DNA from: Planctomycetota bacterium
GTDB taxonomy: Bacteria > Planctomycetota > MHYJ01 > JACPTZ01
NCBI GenBank assembly: GCA_016192525.1
Contig: JACPTZ010000041.1
Coordinates: 1-64,000, forward strand
DNA: 64,000 nt
Direction of reading: 5' to 3'
Every line of letters begins with the position of its first letter. Within the stretch, counting starts at the first letter, position 1. Positions 33,337 to 41,010 of this stretch are shown here, piece by piece. Under the pieces are notes generated by a model. That model did no database searches, was not told the DNA's origin, and saw only the letters and a program-made list of their open reading frames with translations. Position numbers and translations under genes: made by a program.

Positions 33337-35697
33337 TTACTCCTTTCCGCAGATTTCTCCGGGTGCTTCCACGTCCGCCCACGCCCGCAGCGCCCGCCAC
33401 ACCCGCTCCGGCGTCATCGGGAGTTCCCGCAGGCGGACTCCCGTTGCATTCGCCACAGCATTTGCGATCGCCGCGGCCACCGGGACCAGCGGCGGTTCCC
33501 CGATCCCCTTGGCCCCGAACGGGCCGGAGGGATCGTTCGTCTCGACGATGACGGTCTCGATACTCGGCATGTCCTGCGGCCCCGGCATGCGATAGTCGAG
33601 AAAGTTCGGGTTCGACATCCCCCCCTCCCGCAGAATCACCTCTTCGAGCAGGGCATAGCCGATCCCCTGCATCACGCCGCCCTCGATCTGGCCCTCGACG
33701 TACATCGGGTTGATCGCGCGACCGACGTCGTGCGCGGCCACCACCCGAAGGACCCGCACCTGGCCCGTCTCGACGTCCACCTCGACTTCGGCCGCGTGGG
33801 CGCCGAAGACGTACGCGGCCGATACGTTGCCCTTGTTCTCCGCGTCGACCATGGCGTTCGGCGGATCGAAGTAGGCCCGGCCGATCACGAGCGATCCCTG
33901 GTCGCGGAAGTGCTCGGAGCGCACCACCTTGTCGTACGGGGTGTCCGGAGGAAGTCCCAGCGCCGTCCGCGCCGCCTCGATCTGCCGCTTCGCGTCCTTG
34001 GCGGCCGCGCGGACCGCGTTGCCCGCGATGAACGTGGTGCGCGAGGCATGGACCCCGACGTCCCATGGCCGCACGTCGGTGTCGGCCGGGGCGATCCGGA
34101 CCGCTTCCAGCGGGACGCCCAGTTCCTCCGCCGCCATCTGCGCGGCGACGGTTTCCATCCCCTGCCCGATGTCGGTGGCGCCGACGACCACCGTCGCCTT
34201 CCCGAAGTCGTCGATCTTCACCATGGCCCCGCAGCCGTCAGAGCGGTAAATGCGCGCGCCGCCGCCGACGTGAAACACGGCGGCCACGCCGATCCCACGG
34301 CGGAGGGGGGAACGAGCCGGTTCCGTCCCCTCGATACGCCCCGCCGGACAGATGGCGGGGCTACTCGGGGACTCGGTCTCAGTTTGGGTTGCCGACGCAA
34401 CCAGGTTCTCTCCCGCAGCCCTGAGTAGCGGCCGACCGCCGGGAGGCCGCGTACCGGGGGGCGGCATGCGCTCCCGCACCGCCTCCAGACACTCCTTCAT
34501 CCCGCAGGAAGTGATGCGGGAACCCTGGGGGGTGACCTCGCCCGGCTGGTTTGCGTTCCGCAGCCGCATCTCGACGGGATCGATCCCGATCCGCGCGGCC
34601 AGTTCGTCCATCTGCGACTCGATCGCGAAGGTGATCTCCGGATTTCCAAAGCCCCGGAAGGCCCCCGTCGGCGCCGTGTTCGTGTAGACGGTGCGCGCGC
34701 GATACTTCACGTGCGGGACGCGGTAGAACGAGCCCATCGTGTGCATCATGACGATCGGCGTGACCGCCCCCCACGAGACGTACGCCCCGCAGTCCACGAT
34801 CACGTCGGCCTCGCGGGCGAGCAGGGCGCCGTCGGCGGCCGCCGCGGTGCGCATCCGCACGACCGTCCGCGGGCGGACCGGGTCCGTGGCGAAGTCCTCC
34901 TCCCGGTCCATCGCCAGGCGCACCGGTCGACCGGCCGCGCGGGCGAGGAGGGCGGAGATGATTTCATGCGGGTAGAGGTCGAGCCGCGCCCCGAAGCCGC
35001 CGGCGATCGTGGGCTGGATGATGCGGAGGTCGGAGGGCGGGATCCCCAGCGTGTCCGCCAGATCGCGCTGGATGAGGAAGGGGATCTGGGTCGGGTCGTG
35101 GAGGGTGAGCCGGCCGCGCGCGTCCCATTCGGCCACGGCCCCCGCCGGGCCGAGGCAGCCGTGCGCCTGGGCGGGAAGGCGGAAGGTCCCCTCGACCACG
35201 TGCGCCGCCCGGGCGAAACCCTCCTCCACCCGGCCGTGCGCGTAGTCGTGGGTGCGGACGAGATTCGAGCCGCGGTCCTCGTGGACGAGCGGCGCGCCCG
35301 GATCGAGGGTTCGCTCGGGGTCGAACACCGCGGGGAGCGGTTCGATTTCGAAGCGGATCAGATCGAGCGCCTCCGCCGCCGCATCGGCATCGACGGCCGC
35401 CACGGCCGCGATCTCGTCGCCGATGCGCCGGACCCGGTCCCCCTTCAGCGCCGTCGTGTCCTTCGCGTAGCCGTACCGCTTTGGCGGAATGTCCTGCGAG
35501 GCAAGCACGGCGAACACGCCCGGGGCCTCACGCGCCCGGGAGACGTCGACCGACACGATCCGGCCGTGCGGGACCGTGCTGCGCAGGACCCGTGCCTCCA
35601 GCAGTCCCGGCAGGCGCAGATCCTGAATGTACCGCGAGCGGCCGGTCGCCTTGTCGGCGGCGTCGAGCTTCGGGATGCGTTGGCCGATGAGGGTCAT
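33337..35697 (-). CDS. Xanthine dehydrogenase-family Mo-pterin (CoxL-type) subunit with repeat insertion
   Basis: A 786-residue catalytic subunit, with GRSRYIQDLRLPGLLEARV, IAGGFGARLDLYPHE, GAFRGFGNPE and GAKGIGEPPLVP containing the base Glu. These motifs are complete. Between residues about 390 and 435 it contains an unrelated segment (PGTRPPGGRPLLRAAGENLV and onward) where homologues have about ten residues. The DNA there consists of two inverted CCCCGAGTAG palindromes and their spacer. The small FeS and FAD subunits are separate genes upstream in the same cluster. Substrate unknown; a ring compound is likely. Confidence 0.85.
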   Translation of the reverse strand: MTLIGQRIPKLDAADKATGRSRYIQDLRLPGLLEARVLRSTVPHGRIVSVDVSRAREAPGVFAVLASQDIPPKRYGYAKDTTALKGDRVRRIGDEIAAVAAVDADAAAEALDLIRFEIEPLPAVFDPERTLDPGAPLVHEDRGSNLVRTHDYAHGRVEEGFARAAHVVEGTFRLPAQAHGCLGPAGAVAEWDARGRLTLHDPTQIPFLIQRDLADTLGIPPSDLRIIQPTIAGGFGARLDLYPHEIISALLARAAGRPVRLAMDREEDFATDPVRPRTVVRMRTAAAADGALLAREADVIVDCGAYVSWGAVTPIVMMHTMGSFYRVPHVKYRARTVYTNTAPTGAFRGFGNPEITFAIESQMDELAARIGIDPVEMRLRNANQPGEVTPQGSRITSCGMKECLEAVRERMPPPGTRPPGGRPLLRAAGENLVASATQTETESPSSPAICPAGRIEGTEPARSPLRRGIGVAAVFHVGGGARIYRSDGCGAMVKIDDFGKATVVVGATDIGQGMETVAAQMAAEELGVPLEAVRIAPADTDVRPWDVGVHASRTTFIAGNAVRAAAKDAKRQIEAARTALGLPPDTPYDKVVRSEHFRDQGSLVIGRAYFDPPNAMVDAENKGNVSAAYVFGAHAAEVEVDVETGQVRVLRVVAAHDVGRAINPMYVEGQIEGGVMQGIGYALLEEVILREGGMSNPNFLDYRMPGPQDMPSIETVIVETNDPSGPFGAKGIGEPPLVPVAAAIANAVANATGVRLRELPMTPERVWRALRAWADVEAPGEICGKE
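34327..34370. repeat. CCCCGAGTAG palindrome, copy D (inside CoxL-type gene)
   Basis: CCCCTCGATACG, CCCCGCC ... GGCGGGG stem, CTACTCGGGG. It is inverted relative to copy E 48 bp away. Both lie within the open frame of the Mo subunit. Confidence 0.7.
34419..34460. repeat. CCCCGAGTAG palindrome, copy E (inside CoxL-type gene)
   Basis: CCCTGAGTAGCGGCC, GACCGCCGGGA loop region, GGCCGCGTACCGGGGG. It forms a BIME-like pair with copy D. Confidence 0.65.
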
Positions 35698-35748
35698 GAA
35701 GCGAGTCCACAGTCAGAAGTCGAAAGTCGGAAGTCGAAGCATCATCCG

Positions 35749-36183
35749 TTACGCGCTTGTTGTTTCCCTCCCGGCGGGGGGGGAAGCGGACTGTGCAATC
35801 GCTTCATGAATCTTCGCGTATCCCGTACACCGGCACAGGTTCCCCTCCAGTACCGAGGCGCCCTTCGCCGCCATGATCATGCCGGGGGTGCAGAACCCGC
35901 ACTGGATCGCGCCGGTGCGGATGGGATCGAGCCGGCCCTCCTTCGCCAGCCCCTCGATCGTCGTGATCTCGGCCCCGTCCGCGCTCACCGCGAGCACGAG
36001 ACAGGACACCACCGCCCGGCCATTCAGCAGGACGGTGCAGGCGCCGCACTCGCCCACGCCGCATCCCTCCCGGGTGCCGAGGAGGTCGAGCCGGTCCCGA
36101 AGGACCTCGAGCAGCGTCCGGTGCGGCTCCACGTCCAGCACGGTCCGGCGGCCGTTCACCGTCATGGCTATCGAGTGTCTCAT
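35749..36183 (-). CDS. Molybdenum hydroxylase [2Fe-2S] (CoxS-type) subunit with shortened helical domain
   Basis: A 144-residue two-cluster ferredoxin subunit: CGVGECGACTVLLNG ... C (plant-type cluster) and CGFCTPG ... NLCRCTG (proximal cluster). All eight Cys are present. Between GMIMAAK and [10 protein letters not shown] only six residues remain, where the paralogue fused in this window has 13 more, so the helix-turn linking the second cluster's two Cys pairs is shortened in frame. Whether the domain still folds is uncertain. It lies upstream of the CoxL-type gene, separated by 51 nt. Confidence 0.82.
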   Translation of the reverse strand: MRHSIAMTVNGRRTVLDVEPHRTLLEVLRDRLDLLGTREGCGVGECGACTVLLNGRAVVSCLVLAVSADGAEITTIEGLAKEGRLDPIRTGAIQCGFCTPGMIMAAKGASVLEGNLCRCTGYAKIHEAIAQSASPPAGRETTSA

Positions 36184-36223
36184 GGTGTCTTGATCCGTCT
36201 CTCCGTTGGGGACCTGTCCTCCT

Positions 36224-36460
36224 GAGAGCCTGAGAAGAAACGCGCCGTCGAGTGGTGCGCCGAATTGTCATCCTGAGCCCTGCCCGCCTCCCCCGAGTAG
36301 GCCGCCGCAGGCGGCCGTACCGAGGGGCCGGCGGGCAGGGCGAAGGATCACCAGTACTGGAGCGAACCTGGCGTATGCGCTCCTGTCCGCCATCTGTGTG
36401 GCGGAGGTGATCCTTCGCGTCGGGCTTCGCCCGACGCTCAGGATGACAAGTCACGGTACT
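36224..36460. repeat. MITE-like palindromic element, copy 3 (variant left end, nested palindrome F)
   Basis: It starts TGAGAGCCTGAGAAGAAA, as copy 6 does, then TTGTCATCCTGAGCCCTGCC. Inside the left hairpin sits a CCCCGAGTAG palindrome (copy F, 36291-36327). The right half has GGTGATCCTTCGCGTCGGGC ... GCTCAGGATGACAAG. Its right end reaches the FAD-subunit gene and overlaps that gene's TGA stop. No clear target duplication. Confidence 0.75.
36291..36327. repeat. CCCCGAGTAG palindrome, copy F (nested)
   Basis: CCCCGAGTAG, GCCGCCGCAGGCGGC stem, CGTACCGAGGGG. It lies exactly between CCTGCCCGCC and GGCGGGCAGG, splitting the hairpin of MITE copy 3. Copy 4 has the same hairpin unsplit. Confidence 0.75.
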
Positions 36461-37227
36461 ATCTCCAGCGCCCGCCGGGTCAGGACGCGGACCATCTCCC
36501 GTCGATACTCGGCCGAGGCGCGCAGATCGTCGATGGGGGAGCAGCGCGCCGCCGCCTCATCGGGGGACGCGGGGACGCGGAGCGGAGTCGGCGCGGCCGC
36601 CCCCACGGCCACCGTGGCCACTCCATGCGACCGGAAACAGGCGACGCCCACGACCGCCAGGTCCATCGCCCGGCGCGGGCTGAACTTCAGGTAGACGCCC
36701 CGGCCCTCGACCGCCGGGACGCGGACCTGGACGAGCAGTTCGCCGTCGCGCAGGGCGGATCGGCCGGGGCCGGTGAAAAACTCCCCGATCGGGATATCGC
36801 GCCCTCCCGACGGACCGATGGCGCGAAGCGTGGCGTTGAGACAGAGGAGCGGCGGGGCGAGGTCGGCCGCCGGGGAGGCATGGCACAGGTTTCCGCCGAT
36901 CGTGGCGAGAGCCCGCACCTGCGGAGAGGCCATCAGCCGCGCCGCTTCGGCGAGAAGGGGGCAGACGTCGGAGACCGTCGTCGAGGCGGCCAGCTCTTCG
37001 AGGGTGACTCCGGCGCCGATGGCGAGGACTCCATCCTCGAGCGTGAGGTCGCGGAGGCCGTCGATCCTCCGGAGTCCGATCAGCCGGTCGATCCGCCACT
37101 GCCTCCGTCTGAGGCGCGGGATGAGGTCGGTCCCGCCCGCGAGGAGGCGCGTCCGTTCACCGCCGCGGGAGAGAAGGGCGACGGCTTCATCGACCGACCG
37201 GGGCTCCACGTAGTCGAACGGTCTCAT
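36451..37227 (-). CDS. Molybdenum hydroxylase FAD-binding (CoxM-type) subunit
   Basis: A 258-residue FAD subunit: YVEPRSVDEAVALLS at the N-terminus, LLAGGTDLIPRLRR and ATIGGNLCHASPAAD for FAD binding. The ORF track extends 167 codons upstream through the shadow of the preceding gene; ATG at 37227 overlaps the iorB stop (ATGA) and gives the conventional start. At 258 residues it is slightly short of the usual 280-300. Together with the CoxS- and CoxL-type genes it forms a second, three-chain Mo enzyme distinct from the one at 21-24.7 kb. Confidence 0.85.
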   Translation of the reverse strand: MRPFDYVEPRSVDEAVALLSRGGERTRLLAGGTDLIPRLRRRQWRIDRLIGLRRIDGLRDLTLEDGVLAIGAGVTLEELAASTTVSDVCPLLAEAARLMASPQVRALATIGGNLCHASPAADLAPPLLCLNATLRAIGPSGGRDIPIGEFFTGPGRSALRDGELLVQVRVPAVEGRGVYLKFSPRRAMDLAVVGVACFRSHGVATVAVGAAAPTPLRVPASPDEAAARCSPIDDLRASAEYRREMVRVLTRRALEIVP

Positions 37228-37730
37228 GCGCCCTCGCCTCCCTTGAGGAAGGCCCGCCGGTTCGCCTCGACTCCATGCGGCGGAGAGAGTCTCTCGAGGG
37301 CCGCGAGGATCTTGTCCCGCGACGGGAAGAGCCGCGGCGCCGCCGCCGCGGCGCGGCCCAGCAGGACGAGATTCGCCCCGCGCGGGGCGTTCAGCTCCCG
37401 GGCGATGGCGGCGGCGTCGCAGCCCTCCGGGGTGTTGACGAAGGCCATCCCGTCCGGACGAAGGAAGGCCTGCGCCGCGTCGGCGCGGCTTCGGTCCAGC
37501 GCGATCGCGGCATCCGCCTTGCCGAGACGCACGAGCGGGCTCTCGAATCCTCCGAACTTGACGTGCGACTCCACGGCTCCGCCCCGCTGGGCCATCCCGT
37601 GCGTCTCCGTCGACAGGACGTCCCACCCCTCCGAGATCGCCGCCTCGGCCAGAACCCGCGTGACGAAGAGTATCCCCTGGCCGCCGAGGCCGAGGATCAC
37701 GATCTGGGTCCGTTGGGGGTGGAGGCACAT
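37224..37730 (-). CDS. iorB: Indolepyruvate ferredoxin oxidoreductase beta subunit
   Basis: This 168-residue gamma-domain subunit of the 2-oxoacid:ferredoxin oxidoreductase family (IVILGLGGQGILFVTRVLAE, HGMAQRGGAVESHV) pairs with the IorA subunit encoded upstream. The enzyme oxidatively decarboxylates aryl pyruvates to aryl-acetyl-CoA with ferredoxin reduction. The track start lies inside MITE copy 4; ATG at 37730 gives the usual start. MITE copy 4 and an array separate it from iorA, yet order and strand are kept, so transcription may read through. Confidence 0.85.
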   Translation of the reverse strand: MCLHPQRTQIVILGLGGQGILFVTRVLAEAAISEGWDVLSTETHGMAQRGGAVESHVKFGGFESPLVRLGKADAAIALDRSRADAAQAFLRPDGMAFVNTPEGCDAAAIARELNAPRGANLVLLGRAAAAAPRLFPSRDKILAALERLSPPHGVEANRRAFLKGGEGA

Positions 37731-37777
37731 CGGAATCCGGACCTCACCGTGGACGGAGATGATACGGAAGATGAAAC

Positions 37778-37944
37778 GTACGAGGTTACCGTCCCGCCGC
37801 GTTGTCATCCTGAGCCCTGCCCGCCTCCGTCCGGCGGGCAGGGCGAAGGATCACCAGCACTGGAGCGAACCTGGCGTATGGGCTGGCGATCCTTCGCGTC
37901 CGCCTGCGGCGGACGCTCAGGATGACAATGCGGCAACCTCGTAC
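37778..37944. repeat. MITE-like palindromic element, copy 4 (TSD GATGAAAC)
   Basis: A 167-bp element with terminal inverted repeats GTACGAGGTT ... AACCTCGTAC, flanked by perfect 8-bp direct repeats GATGAAAC (37770-37777 and 37945-37952). The core has CCTGCCCGCC ... GGCGGGCAGG and GTCCGCCTGCGGCGGAC hairpins. It is the clearest copy in the window and lies between iorA and iorB. Confidence 0.9.
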
Positions 37945-38160
37945 GATGAAACGTAAAACGTAAAACGTAAGACGTAAAACGTAAGACGTAAACGTAAGAC
38001 GTAAACGTAAGACGTAAACGTAAGACGTAAACGTAAGACGTAAGACGTAAGAAGCAGAAACAGAGTGCGGACTGATCCTCCTTGCTCTTACGCCCTTCGT
38101 CTTACGTTCGCGCTTTGCGTCTTGCGTTTTCCATTACGCTTTACGTTTCACGTTTTACCG
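37945..38160. repeat. CGTAAAA/GACGTAA array with inverted right arm
   Basis: About 14 short units of the CGTAAAACGTAAGA type run to about 38055, then AGAAGCAGAAACAGAG, then the reverse-complement units (CTTACG, TTACGTTTCACGTTTTAC) to 38160. The array reaches the 3' end of iorA, whose last codons and TGA come from it. The rest of the 417-nt gap is MITE copy 4. Confidence 0.85.
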
Positions 38161-39932
38161 TTCAGCCCTCCCCGCGCGCCTGCGCCGACCGCTTCTATCG
38201 CTTCCCGCGGACACATCGACATACACATCCCGCAGTCGATGCACCGGTCGTGATCGATGTACACTTTTCCGTCCCCCGGGTCCTTCACGAGCCCCGGGCA
38301 CTCGCAGTACTTGAGACAGAAGTCGCAGCCGTCGCACTTCTCCGGGTCCACTTCGACCGGCACCTTCTCCTTCGGCGGCGTCTTCAGCGCGCATGGACGC
38401 CGCGCGATGATCACCGCCATTCCGCCGTCGGGCGACTGCGTGAAGGCCCTGGCCCGCTTCACCAGCGCCACCAGGTCGTTCACGGCGTAGGGATCGATCG
38501 TCTCCACGAACCGCACGCCCAGCCCGCGCGCCACCTTCTCGATGTCCGCTCCGGGCGGCGGGGGCTGGAATCCGGTCATCGCCACCGTTCCGTTGTCGAG
38601 GACGACCACGATGAAGCGCGCCCCGGTCACCACGGCGTTCAGGAGCGCGGGGATTCCCGAGTGGAAAAAGGTCGAGTCGCCGATCTCCGCCACGATCGGG
38701 ATGTCGCGGCCGTCGCGCCGGTGGGCGTGATAGAACCCGTTCGCGAGCGTGATCGAGGCCCCCATGTCGAGGCAGGTGTCGAGCGCCTTCTGGTTCACCC
38801 CGAGCGTGTAGCAGCCGATGTCCCCCGCGAAGATGGCGGAGGGGAGGGCGTACCGGATCGCGAAAAAGGCGGCGCGGTGGCCGCATCCGAGGCAGAGGCG
38901 CGGCCGGGGACCGGGATCGGGCGCGACGGAGCGGCGCCGCACGCCGAGAATCTCGGCCACGGCGTCGGGCGTCAGTTCCCCGTGCGAGGGGACGTCTCCG
39001 GTGAGGCGGCCCATGACCCTCGATCGGTCCGGGATCTGGGTCTCGACCGCCGCGTCCGGCTCCTCCAGGACCAGGACCTTCTCGTGTCGCGCGATGAACC
39101 GTCGGATCCGCTCGACCGGGAGCGGATACGGCGTCCCGATCTTGAGGACGGGATAGTCGAGCGCCTCCTCGTCCAGGACGTCTCTCACGGTGGCGGCGGC
39201 GAGCCCGGAGGCGATGATCCCCACCGGTCCCGGGCGCTCATCTTCCGTGTTGAACGGCGATTCCTCGAACTCGCGCCGGATCGCCTCGATCTTCGCGTTG
39301 AGTTCGCGATGGAGGGTGAGGCGAAAGGAGGGCGTGGCGGCCCATCGTCCCGGGTCCTTGACGAACTTCGCGGGCCGGACGGCGCGCTCGATCGGGCCGC
39401 CGTCGATCGGCTGCCGGGCGTGGCAGACCCGGGTGACGGGACGGACCAGGACCGGGACCCGGTGACGTTCGGAGAGTGCGAACGCCGCCCGGACCATCTC
39501 GCGCGCCTCGCGCGGCGACGAGGGGTCGAGGACCGGGACCTTGGCGAAAAGGGCGAAGAGGCGCGAATCCTGCTCGGTCTGGGAGGAGTGCGGCCCCGGA
39601 TCGTCGCACGGGACCACCACGAATCCCCCCACCACGCCGGTGTACGCCGCGCTCAGGAGGGAGTCGCTGGCGACGTTGAGGCCCACCTGCTTCATCGCCG
39701 TCGCGGAGCGCTTGCCGCAGAGGGAGGCGGCCAGGGCGACGTCGAACGCGACCTTTTCGTTGATCGACCACTCGGTCGTGACGTCGAGCCCGAGCGCGTC
39801 CTTCTGGCGGACGACCTCTTCGAGGATTTCGGTGCTCGGGGTGCCGGGATAGGCGGTGACGACCTCACAGCCGGCTTCGAGGAGTCCGCGCGCGATGGCG
39901 CCGTTGCCGAGGAGAAATTCGGGCGCGGACAT
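38148..39932 (-). CDS. iorA: Indolepyruvate ferredoxin oxidoreductase alpha subunit
   Basis: A 594-residue fused alpha/beta-type oxidoreductase subunit. The N-terminal half has LLGNGAIARGLLEAG and AYPGTPSTEI. The ThDP domain has CLGCGHRAAFFAI, GDIGCYTLGV and VAEIGDSTFFHSGI. The C-terminus has two [4Fe-4S] motifs, CDGCDFCLKYC and CIDCGMCMSMC. It converts indole-, phenyl- or hydroxyphenylpyruvate to the arylacetyl-CoA. The start is the ATG at 39932, not the track's earlier Met. The final GLNGKT and the stop codon lie in the CGTTTTAC array, so repeat DNA supplies the end of the protein. Oxygen-sensitive in known members. Confidence 0.9.
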   Translation of the reverse strand: MSAPEFLLGNGAIARGLLEAGCEVVTAYPGTPSTEILEEVVRQKDALGLDVTTEWSINEKVAFDVALAASLCGKRSATAMKQVGLNVASDSLLSAAYTGVVGGFVVVPCDDPGPHSSQTEQDSRLFALFAKVPVLDPSSPREAREMVRAAFALSERHRVPVLVRPVTRVCHARQPIDGGPIERAVRPAKFVKDPGRWAATPSFRLTLHRELNAKIEAIRREFEESPFNTEDERPGPVGIIASGLAAATVRDVLDEEALDYPVLKIGTPYPLPVERIRRFIARHEKVLVLEEPDAAVETQIPDRSRVMGRLTGDVPSHGELTPDAVAEILGVRRRSVAPDPGPRPRLCLGCGHRAAFFAIRYALPSAIFAGDIGCYTLGVNQKALDTCLDMGASITLANGFYHAHRRDGRDIPIVAEIGDSTFFHSGIPALLNAVVTGARFIVVVLDNGTVAMTGFQPPPPGADIEKVARGLGVRFVETIDPYAVNDLVALVKRARAFTQSPDGGMAVIIARRPCALKTPPKEKVPVEVDPEKCDGCDFCLKYCECPGLVKDPGDGKVYIDHDRCIDCGMCMSMCPREAIEAVGAGARGGLNGKT

Positions 39933-39962
39933 GAACGGGACTCCGCTGCGGTCGATCCCCCG

Positions 39963-40080
39963 GAGAGACGTACCCGTCCGGGCGGGGGGAGGGGTGCAGC
40001 GCGCCCGCACGCCGGCGCGTACCCCTCTCCCTACTCTCCTCCCTGCGGGGGGAGGGGAACAACGGCAGACCCACGGCAGA
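39963..40080. repeat. CCCCTCTCCCTAC palindromic spacer
   Basis: The 163-nt gap between the activase-like gene and iorA holds TACCCCTCTCCCTACTCTCC followed by GCGGGGGGAGGGG, a strong hairpin. A close relative occurs at 47.9 kb (CCCCTCTCCCTACCCTCCCC ... GGCGGGGGGAGGG). Nothing coding is seen. Confidence 0.55.
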
Positions 40081-40095
40081 TCGATCGTCGACGGA

Positions 40096-40911
40096 TCAAG
40101 AGCGCGATGAGGTCCCCGCCCCGGCCATCCGTCGCGTCGCCCGCTGCCGGGCGAGGACCGCCGCCCCGAGCGCGGTGACCGCCACCGGATCCTTCGGAAC
40201 CAGCACCTCCACCCCGAACTTCCGCCGGCAGGCCTCCACCATTCCCTGCTGCACGGCCACGCCGCCGACGAAGGTGACCGACCCGTTCAGCCCGATCTTC
40301 TTCAGCTGGGTCAGGGCGCGTTCGGCGAGCGACTCGTGGAGCCCGCGGACCACGTCGTTCACCGGCACCCCCTCCGACACGTGGTTGATGATCTCGGACT
40401 CGGCGAGCACCGCGCAGACGCTGGAGATCGGACGGGGGGTCGACGACTCCATGGAGCGCGATCCGAGCGAATCGACGGAGATTTCGAGGTACTTGGCCGC
40501 CCGCTCGAGGAAGGAGCCCGATCCGGCCGCGCACTTCTCGTTGGTATGGAAGTCCCGGACCTTGCCGCCTTCCTTGAGCCGGATCGCCCGGGTGCTCTGC
40601 GCGCCCATGTCGAGCACGTAGAGGGTGTCCGGGAAGAGGAACTGCGCCCCGCGGGCCGCGCAGGTGATGTCGGTCACCTGGACGTCGCGGAAAGTGATGC
40701 TGTAGCGGCCGAGCCCGGTGGCCGCGGTGTAGGCGATGTCGTCCATCGAGAGCCGGGCCGAGGCGAGCGCCTGTTCCAGCGCCTCCCGCGCCACCGCGTC
40801 GAAATTCGCCCGGGTCCGGATCGCGGCGCTGCCGAGGATCTGCCCGTCTTCCCCCAGAAGCAGGGCCTTCGTCCGGCCCGATCCGATGTCGATGCCTGCG
40901 GTGATGAGCAT
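40096..40911 (-). CDS. BadF/BcrD-type ATPase subunit (activase family)
   Basis: A 271-residue ASKHA-fold ATPase of the 2-hydroxyacyl-CoA dehydratase activator/benzoyl-CoA reductase family. The N-terminal GIDIGSGRTKALLL binds phosphate. NEKCAAGSGSFLE and SSVCAVLAESEI carry the two Cys that hold a bridging [4Fe-4S] cluster at the dimer interface. ATP hydrolysis drives low-potential electron transfer. A second, different activase follows upstream (41.0-41.85 kb). Two unlike ATPases are a mark of class I benzoyl-CoA reductases (Bzd type, about 30 kDa each) and not of homodimeric dehydratase activators. Confidence 0.85.
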   Translation of the reverse strand: MLITAGIDIGSGRTKALLLGEDGQILGSAAIRTRANFDAVAREALEQALASARLSMDDIAYTAATGLGRYSITFRDVQVTDITCAARGAQFLFPDTLYVLDMGAQSTRAIRLKEGGKVRDFHTNEKCAAGSGSFLERAAKYLEISVDSLGSRSMESSTPRPISSVCAVLAESEIINHVSEGVPVNDVVRGLHESLAERALTQLKKIGLNGSVTFVGGVAVQQGMVEACRRKFGVEVLVPKDPVAVTALGAAVLARQRATRRMAGAGTSSRS

Positions 40912-41010
40912 AGTCTGGACTCCTGGACCCCGGCCTCACGCGGACGGACGGGAGACGCCGCTGCGTTCATCAACCCCCGGCATCGGCCGTCCCGGACCGC
41001 CGTCGGAGAA

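Noticed and set aside
29635-34428. A 1597-residue plus-strand ORF
   Set aside because: It is the antisense shadow of transketolase, the aminotransferase and part of the Mo subunit. Composition is Arg/His/Asp/Pro-rich and no family motif is present; GC bias keeps stop codons rare.
37945-38160. CRISPR array
   Set aside because: The units are 7-8 bp with no spacers of constant length and are arranged as inverted arms. No cas gene is present.
38082-40178. A 698-residue plus-strand ORF opposite iorA
   Set aside because: It is a shadow frame of iorA, with no domain and an Arg-rich composition.
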